Source: Oleiagrimonas sp963821885 (lineage in GTDB: Bacteria; Pseudomonadota; Gammaproteobacteria; Xanthomonadales; Rhodanobacteraceae). From it: a stretch of DNA of 64,000 nt. Each line of letters opens with the position of its first letter. Position 1 is the first letter of the stretch. The DNA lies in contig CAWGFN010000003.1 of NCBI GenBank assembly GCA_963821885.1, positions 372,001 through 436,000 of the forward strand, written 5' to 3'. Below the pieces are notes generated by a model that had not been told where the DNA came from, did no database searches, and saw nothing but the letters and a program-made list of their open reading frames with translations. The translations under genes were made by a program, and so were the position numbers. Of this stretch, positions 1 to 10,300 are shown piece by piece.

Positions 1-2090
1 TCGACTGGAACATCAGCGACGGCCACCGCATGAGCCTGGCCTACAACAAGACCCAGGAGACGCTGCCGCAGATCCTCGGCAACTCGTCGAACTCGATTGG
101 CCTGAGCACGTACATGTACACGAAGGCCATCAAGACCGACAACGTCTCGCTGCAGTTCTTCGACGACTGGTCGGACAACTTCTCCACCGAGACCAAGGTC
201 GGCTACCAGCACTACGTGCAGGACACCAACGTGCCCAACCAGGCGCCGCAGGTGCAGGTCTACGTGAACGGTCGCTACACCTCGCCGAGCGTCTACCTGG
301 GCGAGGAGCAGTACCGCGACTACAACAAGATCGACACCAAGAAGACCTCGCTGTTCTTCGCCGGCACCTACTACGCCGGTGACCACACGATCAAGGGCGG
401 CATCTACGCCGAGCAGAACAAGATCTACAACCTGTTCGGCCGTACCCAGTTCGGCGCCTACGTGTTCAGCAGCATCGCCGACTTCCAGGCGGGCAACTAC
501 TACTCGTACAACCTGTACCAGCCGGCCGCGGGCTACACGCTCAACGACGTGGCCGCCAAGTGGACGTATACGCAGTTCAGCCCGTTCCTCCAGGATACCT
601 GGCAGGTCAACGACAACCTGTCGATGCAGTACGGCATCCGCGTGGACATCCCGAAGGCCAACAAGAAGCCGATCTACAACCCGACCTTCCAGCAGGCGTT
701 CGGCTATCCGAACAACAACACGCTGGGCTTCAAGAACAAGGTCATCGAGCCGCGCTTCTCGTTCAACTACACCTTCGACACCCAGCGCATGACGCAGCTG
801 CGTGGTGGTTTCGGCCTGTTCCAGACCTTCCCGCCGGCGGTGTGGCTGACCAACCCGTACCAGAACAACGGCATGACGGTCTCCACGTACTACGTGACCA
901 ACCCGGCCAGCGCGCCGTTCAGCCCGGATCCGTTCAACCAGAACATCCCGGCTGGCGGCCCGAGTTCCTCGCAGATGGACGTGGACACCATCTCGTCGAA
1001 CTTCAAGCTGCCGACGGTGTGGAAGGCCAGCCTGGCGCTGGACCGCCAGCTGCCGTGGTGGAACATGATCGGGTCCATTGAGTACCAGCACACCCAGGCC
1101 AACAACGCGATCTTCTACAAGGCGCTGAACATCGGCGCGCCGACCGGCACCCTGCCGGACGGTCGCCAGCAGTTCTGGTCCAACCCGACCACCGGTTCGG
1201 GCGGCCGCTATGCCAACGCCGATCCGCGCTTCTACAGCCTGTCGACCGAGCTGAGCAACACCAGCAAGGGCAAGAGCGACAGCCTGACCCTGGCGCTGAC
1301 CAAGCCGTTCGCCAATTCTTGGTCGGGTACCGCCGCGTTCACCCTGAGCCACGCCACCGAGGTCAATCCGGCGGGCAGCTCGCAGGCCTCCTCGGGCTAC
1401 AAGTACTGGGCGCGCACGAACCCGAACGAAGAGATCGCCAGCACCGCCGACCGCAACATCCCGCAGAGCATCAAGCTGGGCGTGACCTGGCGGCACGCGT
1501 TCTTCAGCGGCTACAACTCCACCGTGTCGGCGTTCTACACCGGCCACAGCGGCATGCCGTACACCTGGATCTTCTCGGGTGACGTCAATGGTGACGGCAT
1601 CACCTACGAGGATCCGGCCTACATCCCGAAGGTCAACGATCCGATCGTGTCCTACGGGTCGGCCAGCGCCAAGGTGATCCGCCAGTTCCAGGACTACATC
1701 AACAGCGACGCCTACCTCAGCACGCATCGTGGCCAGATCGCCGGCATCAACCAGGCGCGCAACCCCTGGGTGAACTCGATGAGCATGAGCTTCCAGCAGG
1801 AAGTGCCCGGCATCTTCAAGGGCAACAAGGGCATCGTCCGCCTGGATATCTACAACTTCCTGAACCTGCTGAACAAGAAGTGGGGCGACGTGCGCTACAC
1901 CGGTTACGACACCCGTACCCTGGCCGGTTACAGCGGCATCAACGCTCAGGGTCAGTACATCTACTATCTGCCCACCGACGCCAACGGCAACTACCAGCCG
2001 CAGCAGCTGGATACCTACGACGCCGGCGGCAACCCGACCCGCGTGGTTTCGCGCTGGTCGGCCATGCTGACGCTGAAGTACACGTTCTGA
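1..2090 (+). CDS. TonB-dependent receptor, Oar-like, C-terminal part (5' end outside window)
   Basis: The reading frame is open from the first base (first full codon at 3), so this is the last ~695 residues of a longer outer-membrane protein. The visible part is almost entirely beta-barrel: alternating aromatic and polar strands, many Tyr/Asn/Gly turns, and a C-terminal LTLKYTF ending in Phe, the usual outer-membrane assembly signal. Segments such as KASLALDRQLPWWNMIGSIE and FYKALNIGAP resemble Oar-type receptors, which carry an N-terminal carboxypeptidase-like fold and a TonB plug; both would lie upstream of the window. The transported ligand cannot be told from the sequence. A strong terminator follows 24 bases after the stop, so this is the end of its transcript. 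The family call is good; the Oar subgroup is inferred. Confidence 0.85.
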   Translation, partial: DWNISDGHRMSLAYNKTQETLPQILGNSSNSIGLSTYMYTKAIKTDNVSLQFFDDWSDNFSTETKVGYQHYVQDTNVPNQAPQVQVYVNGRYTSPSVYLGEEQYRDYNKIDTKKTSLFFAGTYYAGDHTIKGGIYAEQNKIYNLFGRTQFGAYVFSSIADFQAGNYYSYNLYQPAAGYTLNDVAAKWTYTQFSPFLQDTWQVNDNLSMQYGIRVDIPKANKKPIYNPTFQQAFGYPNNNTLGFKNKVIEPRFSFNYTFDTQRMTQLRGGFGLFQTFPPAVWLTNPYQNNGMTVSTYYVTNPASAPFSPDPFNQNIPAGGPSSSQMDVDTISSNFKLPTVWKASLALDRQLPWWNMIGSIEYQHTQANNAIFYKALNIGAPTGTLPDGRQQFWSNPTTGSGGRYANADPRFYSLSTELSNTSKGKSDSLTLALTKPFANSWSGTAAFTLSHATEVNPAGSSQASSGYKYWARTNPNEEIASTADRNIPQSIKLGVTWRHAFFSGYNSTVSAFYTGHSGMPYTWIFSGDVNGDGITYEDPAYIPKVNDPIVSYGSASAKVIRQFQDYINSDAYLSTHRGQIAGINQARNPWVNSMSMSFQQEVPGIFKGNKGIVRLDIYNFLNLLNKKWGDVRYTGYDTRTLAGYSGINAQGQYIYYLPTDANGNYQPQQLDTYDAGGNPTRVVSRWSAMLTLKYTF

Positions 2091-2114
2091 TCCGGGTTCA
2101 CCGGAGTTCCATTG

Positions 2115-2144
2115 GCCGGCGTCCGCAAGGGCGCCGGCTTTTTT
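2115..2144 (+). terminator. Rho-independent terminator after the TonB receptor
   Basis: GCCGGCG (2115-2121) pairs with CGCCGGC (2132-2138) across a 10-base loop and is followed directly by six T (2139-2144). Confidence 0.9.
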
Positions 2145-2260
2145 CTTGCCCGGCTCGCGGGTTGCGCCGCGCGGACGGCTTGACCTGAGGGCCATGGCCC
2201 GCAAAGCTTGCCCGATGCCACTTCTGCGGCCGGACAGTCACGGTCGCGTCGCAGGCAGCC

Positions 2261-2265
2261 AGGAG
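2261..2265 (+). promoter_or_regulatory. Ribosome binding site that fixes the ppnN start
   Basis: AGGAG lies 9 bases before GTG 2275. A second GTG at 2269 is only 3 bases away, and the far upstream in-frame ATG at 2146 touches the preceding terminator and has no such site. This supports GTG 2275. Confidence 0.6.
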
Positions 2266-2274
2266 CAAGTGAAC

Positions 2275-3690
2275 GTGAGAACACCCCAGACCGGCCCGGC
2301 CGGTTCCGCCGCCGTCAGTGCGCGCATCTCGCCCGCGGGCGGCCTCGATATCCTTTCCCGCAACGAAGTGGCGCGCCTGCGCGACGCCAGCAGCTCGGGC
2401 CTGCACGCCCTGCTGCGCCGCTGCGCGCTGGCCGTGCTCACCTCGGGCAGCCTCAGCGACGATCCGCGCGGCATGCTCGAGCGCTACCCGGATTTCGACA
2501 TCCAGGTGCTGCAGCAGGAGCGCGGCATCAAGATCGAGCTGCAGAACGCGCCGCCGCAGGCTTTCGTCGATGGCGAGATGATCCGCGGCATCAATGAACT
2601 GCTGGTCGCGGTGGTGCGCGACATCGTCTACGTCGCCACCCAGATCGTGCCGCGCGATTTCAACCAGGCCGGCTCGGAAGGGCTGACCCAGATCGTGTTC
2701 GAGATCCTGCGCAATGCGCGCATCCTGCGCACCCACACCGACCCCAACCTGGTGGTGTGCTGGGGCGGGCACTCGATTTCGCGCCATGAATACGACTACA
2801 CCAAGGCCGTCGGCTACCAGCTGGGCCTGCGCATGCTCGACATCTGCACCGGCTGCGGACCGGGTGCGATGAAGGGTCCGATGAAGGGCGCAACGATCGC
2901 CCATGCCAAGCAGCGCCGCCGCCGCAACCGCTATATCGGCGTGACCGAGCCGGGCATCATCGCCGCCGAGTCGCCCAACCCGATCGTCAACCACCTGGTG
3001 ATCATGCCCGACATCGAGAAGCGCCTGGAGGCCTTCGTGCGCATGGGGCACGGCATCATCGTGTTCCCCGGCGGCGTGGGCACGGCCGAGGAGATCCTGT
3101 ACCTGCTGGGCATCCTGCTGCACCCGGACAATCGCGACATTCCGTTCCCGCTGGTGTTCAGCGGACCGGCCAGCGCGGCGGACTATTTCCAGCAGATCGA
3201 CCGCTTCCTGCGGCTGGCCCTGGGCGACGCGGTGGCCTCGCGCTACGAGATCATCATCGACGACCCGGTGGCGGTGGCCCACAGCATGGTGCGCGGCATG
3301 GAGAAGGTGCGCAATTACCGCCTCGACACCAAGGACGCGTTCTTCTTCAACTGGTCGCTGGACGTGCCCTACGAGTTCCAGCAGCCCTTCGCGCCGACCC
3401 ACGCGGCGATGGCCGGCCTGCGCATCCACCGCGACCGCCCGCGGCACGAGCTGGCGGCCGACCTCAGGCGGGCGTTCTCGGGCATCGTGGCCGGCAACGT
3501 CAAGGAAGAGGGCCTGCGCGCGATCGAGGAAAACGGCCCATTCCACATCGACGGTGATCCGGAGATCATGCGTGCGCTGGACACCCTGCTGAAGGCCTTC
3601 GTCGACCAGCACCGCATGAAACTGCCGGGTGGCACCGATTACGAGCCCTGCTACCGCGTTGCGCACGGCGGCGGCGCGTCGCCGGCTTGA
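2275..3690 (+). CDS. ppnN: Pyrimidine/purine nucleotide 5'-monophosphate nucleosidase (YgdH/PpnN family)
   Basis: Predicted cytosolic enzyme that hydrolyses the N-glycosidic bond of nucleoside monophosphates to give a base and ribose 5-phosphate, feeding purine/pyrimidine salvage; the E. coli enzyme responds to (p)ppGpp. With GTG 2275 it is 471 aa, close to the 454 aa of E. coli PpnN. Collinear blocks are recognisable: ISPAGGLDILS near the N-terminus, VVCWGGHSI, ICTGCGPGAMKGPMKGA, the LOG-like loop FPGGVGTAEEILYLLGIL, and the C-terminal RRAFSGIVAGNVKEEGLRAI. The family is confident from this collinearity. The gene stands alone; its stop codon overlaps the -35 box of the next promoter (tRNA-Asn). 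Confidence 0.93.
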   Translation: MRTPQTGPAGSAAVSARISPAGGLDILSRNEVARLRDASSSGLHALLRRCALAVLTSGSLSDDPRGMLERYPDFDIQVLQQERGIKIELQNAPPQAFVDGEMIRGINELLVAVVRDIVYVATQIVPRDFNQAGSEGLTQIVFEILRNARILRTHTDPNLVVCWGGHSISRHEYDYTKAVGYQLGLRMLDICTGCGPGAMKGPMKGATIAHAKQRRRRNRYIGVTEPGIIAAESPNPIVNHLVIMPDIEKRLEAFVRMGHGIIVFPGGVGTAEEILYLLGILLHPDNRDIPFPLVFSGPASAADYFQQIDRFLRLALGDAVASRYEIIIDDPVAVAHSMVRGMEKVRNYRLDTKDAFFFNWSLDVPYEFQQPFAPTHAAMAGLRIHRDRPRHELAADLRRAFSGIVAGNVKEEGLRAIEENGPFHIDGDPEIMRALDTLLKAFVDQHRMKLPGGTDYEPCYRVAHGGGASPA

Positions 3691-3715
3691 CATGCGGCCG
3701 CCTGGCGGCAAAAAT
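3687..3715 (+). promoter_or_regulatory. Sigma70-type promoter of tRNA-Asn
   Basis: TTGACA at 3687-3692 and AAAAAT at 3710-3715 are separated by 17 bases, 12 bases before the mature tRNA. The -35 box overlaps the ppnN stop codon. Confidence 0.6.
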
Positions 3716-3727
3716 GCGCAGCTCGCT

Positions 3728-3804
3728 GCCCAAATAGCTCAGCTGGTTAGAGCACTAGACTGTTAATCTGGGGGTCCTTGGTTCGAGTCCAAGTTTGGGC
3801 GCCA
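3728..3804 (+). tRNA. tRNA-Asn (GTT)
   Basis: Complete cloverleaf: acceptor GCCCAAA (3728-3734) pairs with TTTGGGC (3794-3800), discriminator G, encoded CCA at 3802-3804. The anticodon stem CTAGA/TCTGG holds the loop with GTT at 3762-3764. The T arm contains GGTTCGAGTCC. Confidence 0.97.
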
Positions 3805-3812
3805 GTTTCCTG

Positions 3813-3844
3813 AAAAGGCCTCACGCATCGCGTGGGGCCTTTTT
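3813..3844 (+). terminator. Rho-independent terminator after tRNA-Asn
   Basis: AAAAGGCC-T-CACGC pairs with GCGTG-G-GGCCTTTT across a short ATC loop and ends in five T (3840-3844). Confidence 0.9.
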
Positions 3845-4113
3845 CTTTGGCCACGCGGGGAAAGGGCGCGGCATGCCGCCGTGCCCACGGGTCGCCCTTT
3901 GCTGTCCTGCGATCGCGCATGGCCGTGGATACCGTTCAAGCGCCATGCGCCGTCTTCCGGGGACCCCACACGCATCGGCGACGACATGCGAGCCAGGCAT
4001 GCCGACGTACCCTTGTCCCGGGCACCCTGGGACCGGGAAAGCAGGTGGGCGTGGCGTCGCCTTCGCGATAAGCTGAAACCCTCGGATTGCCGCCGATGGA
4101 AAAGGAGAAAGCA
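3845..4113. other. Intergenic stretch before the zinc-ribbon gene
   Basis: About 270 bases with no convincing ORF. It has runs such as ACCCTTGTCCCGGGCACCC near 4010-4040 that loosely resemble the CCGGGTCCC words of the repeat cluster at 40.1-40.7 kb, but no clear repeat. An AAGGAG ribosome site at 4102-4107 belongs to the next gene. I see no convincing promoter. Confidence 0.4.
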
Positions 4114-4365
4114 ATGGAGCTGCAACAGACAACCACCTTGAGCAAGCTGTGCCAGAACTGCGGTGAAAAGATCATCGTGCCTTCATTCGAGGCGCTGTTG
4201 AGCCAGAAATCGTTGACCTGCCCCGGTTGCGGACAGACGTCCCAGGTCGAGCCGCAGGAGCTTGAGGGGGTGCGGGCGATGATCGAAAAGTCCAAGGCCA
4301 AGGAAGCCAAGCTGGACGCCATGTTCTCCGATCTCGACACGATCATGAAAAACCGCGAGTGGTGA
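4114..4365 (+). CDS. Small zinc-ribbon protein of unknown function (83 aa)
   Basis: I do not recognise a specific family. The protein has two CxxC pairs (Cys13/Cys16 and Cys36/Cys39) with spacing typical of a zinc ribbon, then a Lys/Glu-rich helical tail (EGVRAMIEKSKAKEAKLDAM) that may form a coiled coil. No signal peptide or membrane helix, so it is probably cytosolic. ATG 4114 was chosen because AAGGAG sits 6 bases upstream; in-frame ATG 4096 and TTG 4087 have no such site. It is monocistronic and convergent with the pseudopilin gene. Its length, start signal and Cys pairs make it a likely real gene; its role (nucleic-acid or protein binding) is open. Confidence 0.75.
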   Translation: MELQQTTTLSKLCQNCGEKIIVPSFEALLSQKSLTCPGCGQTSQVEPQELEGVRAMIEKSKAKEAKLDAMFSDLDTIMKNREW

Positions 4366-4466
4366 CGTTGTCCGCCATCCGGCGTTGACCCGGCCATTGC
4401 CCCTGGCCCGGCCAGGCGGCGCTGCGGGTGTCAGTCAGCGGGTGGGGCGCCCTGGAGACTCGGCGG

Positions 4467-5000
4467 TCAACGGCAGCGTGCCGCGCGGCCACGCTGCACG
4501 CGTATGCGTCCGGTATTGGAGACCACCACGATCCAGGTGCCCTTCCCGGCGGCCCGTTGGCGTCGCGGGCAGATGGCCATGCTGGCGTTGCTGCCTGCCG
4601 CGCTGCCGTTCGGGTGGAAGTAGATACGCCGGCGATTGCGGCTGCCGAGGATGCGCAAGCCATGCCATGGCCCATGGGTCGCGAGTATGCGGCGACCGGG
4701 CGCGCCATCGCTGTAACGGTCCAGGGCGATGATCCAGCCGTGCTGCCAGTCCGTGCCACCGCTGCAGGTTCGACCGTCAAGGCTGGGGCAGAGCAGGGCG
4801 CGCCGCTGATGCTCGATGGCCGCGTTGCGGGCCGTGCGCAGGGCCATGGCCATGGCATCGGTCGCCGTGCGGGCGTGTTCATGGCGGAGCAGGCCCTGGA
4901 AGGACGGAATGGCGCAGCCCAGCAGGATGGCGAGGGCGGCCAGGCACAGCATCTGTTCGATCAGGGTGAATCCGCGAGCGGCACGTCCGTGTGCATGCAT
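4467..5000 (-). CDS. Type IV pilin-like minor pseudopilin, GspH/FimT family
   Basis: 177 aa protein with a short basic leader, then Gly10 and FTLIEQM, the prepilin peptidase cleavage and N-methylation motif, then a hydrophobic helix (CLAALAILLGCAIPSF). The C-terminal part carries a GspH-like core with cysteines at LLCPSLDGRTC. Members of this family are minor pseudopilins that prime type IV pili or type II secretion pseudopili at the inner membrane. FimT-type proteins can also bind DNA during natural transformation. The usual family motif has Glu at +5 and here TLIE is intact. No pilus genes lie nearby, so it is an orphan minor pilin, as often happens with fimT. The specific FimT role is not shown by the sequence. 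Confidence 0.8.
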   Translation of the reverse strand: MHAHGRAARGFTLIEQMLCLAALAILLGCAIPSFQGLLRHEHARTATDAMAMALRTARNAAIEHQRRALLCPSLDGRTCSGGTDWQHGWIIALDRYSDGAPGRRILATHGPWHGLRILGSRNRRRIYFHPNGSAAGSNASMAICPRRQRAAGKGTWIVVVSNTGRIRVQRGRAARCR

Positions 5001-5116
5001 GTCGACGCTCCATGTCGGAAAGCCCCATCGTGGACGGTCGCTGCCGGACGCGATATCGGCGGCCTGGGCGGGCCGCCGTGGGCCGGGTGGGGTCGGCCGT
5101 GTAGGGGCTGCCCACG

Positions 5117-5122
5117 TATAAT
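5117..5122 (+). promoter_or_regulatory. -10 box upstream of uvrB
   Basis: Perfect TATAAT, 27 bases before the uvrB ATG. No good -35 hexamer is seen 16-18 bases upstream, and I see no E. coli-type LexA box around it. Confidence 0.5.
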
Positions 5123-5149
5123 CGTGTTCCTTCGATGACGGTGGCTTGC

Positions 5150-7168
<2,019 letters not shown>

Positions 7169-7186
7169 GCGGGCCGTGGGGCTCTC

Positions 7187-7215
7187 TTGTGGCGCCCCGG
7201 GGGCTCGGCTACAAT
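7187..7215 (+). promoter_or_regulatory. Sigma70-type promoter of tRNA-Val
   Basis: TTGTGG (7187-7192) and TACAAT (7210-7215) are spaced by 17 bases, 11 bases before the mature tRNA start. Confidence 0.75.
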
Positions 7216-7226
7216 GCGCGGCTCCC

Positions 7227-7301
7227 GGGCGGTTAGCTCAGCGGTAGAGCACTTCCTTGACATGGAAGGGGTCACAAGTTCGATCCTTGTACCGCCCACC
7301 A
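7227..7301 (+). tRNA. tRNA-Val (GAC)
   Basis: Acceptor GGGCGGT (7227-7233) pairs with ACCGCCC (7291-7297), discriminator A, encoded CCA (7299-7301). The anticodon stem CTTCC/GGAAG encloses TTGACAT, anticodon GAC. The T loop TTCGATC is present. Confidence 0.97.
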
Positions 7302-7351
7302 CATGCAACGCCTCGGACGATCCGCGAGGATCGCCCGGAGCTACCCGGATC

Positions 7352-7381
7352 AGGCCGCGCTGGCAGCAGCGCGGCCTTTTT
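7352..7381. terminator. Terminator between tRNA-Val and the convergent c-di-GMP gene
   Basis: AGGCCGCGCTG (7352-7362) pairs with CAGCGCGGCCT (7367-7377) over a four-base loop, followed by five T on the plus strand. The T run reaches the stop codon of the minus-strand gene, so it mainly serves the tRNA. Confidence 0.85.
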
Positions 7382-10300
7382 CATGTCCAGTCGGCGCCGC
7401 TCTTGCGCGGCACCCTGTGGCCGTTGCTCCGGCGGATGCAGTCCTGCACGTGTTCGAGCAGGCGCCGGGCGGCCGATTCATCTTCGGGCGCCGCATGGAC
7501 CGCGGCGTGCAGCGCGGCGGTGGTCGACGAGCCGTGTCCGCCGCAGTTGATCAGCGGCGTCAGCGGACAGTCCTCCAGGGCCGGCGTGTGCAGCGAGCCG
7601 TGGCGCAACGAGATCCACTGGAAGGCCAGCGCGCCCAGCGGCGTGTGCAGCGTCTTGCCGTGGTTTTCGAAACGAAAGGCGCGGCTCCAGGCCGGCAGGT
7701 CGACGGCCGGCATCGGATGGGCGATGGCGTAACCCTGGCCCAAGCCTGCACCCAGCAGCCGGGCCACTTCGATCATGCCCAGATCCTCCAGTCCCTCGGC
7801 GATCACCTGGCAGCCGAAATCGCGGCCGATCTGCACCACCGCGCTGATCAGGCTCACTGACTGAACGGGGTCGATGTACAGGCGCGAGAGCAGGTCCTGG
7901 TCCACCTTCACCGCGTGGAAGGGCAGGCTGGCCAGGCGCCGCAGGCTGCTGTAGCCCGAGCCCAGGTCATCGATCGCGAAGCGCACGCCGAGCTCGCCCA
8001 GGCGCCGCACGCCGGCGTCGCGCAGCGAGCGGTCCACGCGCTGGTTTTCAAGCACTTCCAGCACCAGGCGGTGCGGCTCCACGCCGTGGCGTTGCAGCCG
8101 CTCCTCGACCCAGGTCCGGCAGTCCGGCTCGGCCAGCGTCCGCGGCGCGATGTTCAGGGACAGGTCGATGTGCAGGCCCTGCCGGTCCAGCATCACCAGA
8201 TTGCCCAGCGCGATGTCCAGGCCACGCTGGAAAAGGGTGTCCATCTCGCCGTGGCGCAACAGCGGAAGGAATGTGTCGGGTCCGAGGACCGAGCCGTCCT
8301 CCAGCTCAAGGCGCGCCAGCGCCTCGGCCTTGACCACGTGGCCGTCGTTGAGATCGATCACCGGCTGCAACAGCATCCGCAGGCCGCCGTGGAACAGGCG
8401 ATGACGGTAGGCCACGGCCTGCTCGTGCGGAACCGGCGGCGGCGGGCGCGTGCTGCGCTGCCAGATCTCGTTGCCGCGCAGCTGCAGGTTGCGCATGAAC
8501 TGGCGCATGTACTTGCTCTCGAACTGGTTCGGCAGATTGCCCAACAACAGCAGCAAGGCGACGGGCATGCGCTGCTCGTCGAGCACCGGAATGCAGGCGG
8601 CCGCGTGCACGTTGGCGTTGACCAGGTCGGCGGGGAGGCTGCCTGACCCGGGTTCAGCGTCGGCGCCGATGCCGGGAATGGTGCGGATATCCACGCCTTG
8701 CCAGGATCGGGCGATCAGGCTGTCCTCGCCCGGCATGATCTGCGCCTCGTCCCCGTCGCCGTAGTGCTGGCGCAGGATCCGCGTGACCGGTCGCGCGGCG
8801 CGTCCGGCACTGGATTCGATGCTCAGGCTGTCCACGCTGCCCGGGCGCAGGACCATGCAGCAACACAAGCCGGGCAGCCGGGTCAGCAGGCGCAGCTCGA
8901 ATCCGATGGCATCGTTCCAGCCGCTGCCACGGTCGGGCATGAGGTGTTCGATGACCGCGGCGTAGCGGTCCTGCACGGCACCCTGGGCTTCCAGTTGCGC
9001 CTGCAGGTCGTCCTGCAGGCGCTGGTCGAGCAGCTGGCTCAGGCGGTAGCGGTGGCGGGGGGCGATCGGCAGCGTGCCGCAGCGATCGCCGAGACATTCA
9101 TGGAAGTGGGCCATCCAGCGCATGAGCAGCACGCTGTCCAGGCCGATCAGGGCATGCATCCGGCCGATGCGCTTGCCGGTGGCGACCATGTCGGCCCGGC
9201 TGATGTCTCCACGCAGCAGGAACATGAGGTGCTCAAGATGCTTCTGCCGGAGTTGCGCCTGCTCGGTCGGTTGCAGGCTTTCCAGCAGGCGTCCGACCTG
9301 CGGGTCCTGGAGCAACGCGTCGTGGAAGGCCTTGACGATGCGCGCCAGGTCCGACGTCAGGTGCCGACGCGCCAGCTCCAGGATATCGGCGGCCTGGCTG
9401 CCGTAGGGTTCGATCCTGGCCTGCATGTCCGCGCTTTCGGTCTCGCCATGGATCGACCACCAGCGGCTGCGGTCGAGCTTGTGGCGCTTGGCCTGGAACA
9501 GCGCCTCGTCGGCCAGTCGCAGCAGTTCGCCGCCGGCCGTGGCGTGAGCCGGGCATAGCGCCACGCCCATGCTCAGGCCCATGTCCAGGGGCGCGTCCAG
9601 GCCGATGTCGAAGGGCTCGGCGAAGCACTGACCAATGGCGTCGATGCGCGCGCGCAGGAGGCCGTGTTCGCTTGTGTCGTTGTCCCCGCCCAGCACCACC
9701 ACGAATTCATCGCCGCCCAGGCGGGCAAGGAAGTCCTGCGGGCCCATGCGCGGTCCGATGCGTTCGGCCACGGTTTTCAGCAGAAGGTCGCCATGATCGT
9801 GGCCGTGGGTGTCGTTGATGGCCTTGAAGTCGTCCAGGTCGATGATGCCCAGCGCGATGTGCTGCCCCGACTTGACCACCGCCGGCAGTTGCTCGGCAAA
9901 GTAGCGGTCCAGGGCGCGGCGGTTGGGCAGGCCGGTGAGTTCATCGTGGAAGGCCAGGTGCTCGAGCCGGGTATTGAGTTCGCGCAGGTCGGTGATGTCG
10001 CGTTGCACGCCGACGAAGTGCGTGATGTTGCCGCTCTCGTCACGCAGCGGGGTGATGGTGAGAAGATTCCAGAAACGCGATCCATCCTTGCGATAGTTGA
10101 GGATTTCACCGACGAAACCGCCCCCGTTGTGCAGGTCGTCGTGGATGCGTGCCACGGCGCTGGGATCGGTGTCAGGGCCCTGCAGGAACCTGCACGTATG
10201 GCCGAAGACCTCGTCGAAGTCGTACCCGGTCAGTGCATCGAAGGCCTGGTTGGCGTAGACGATGCGTTGGTCGGGCCCGGTGATGATCACGCCCTCCTGG

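Noticed and set aside
2098..3711. Long minus-strand ORF opposite ppnN
   Set aside because: It is a GC-driven shadow. The plus strand holds a well-conserved ppnN with ribosome site and motifs, and the shadow protein has no recognisable domain.
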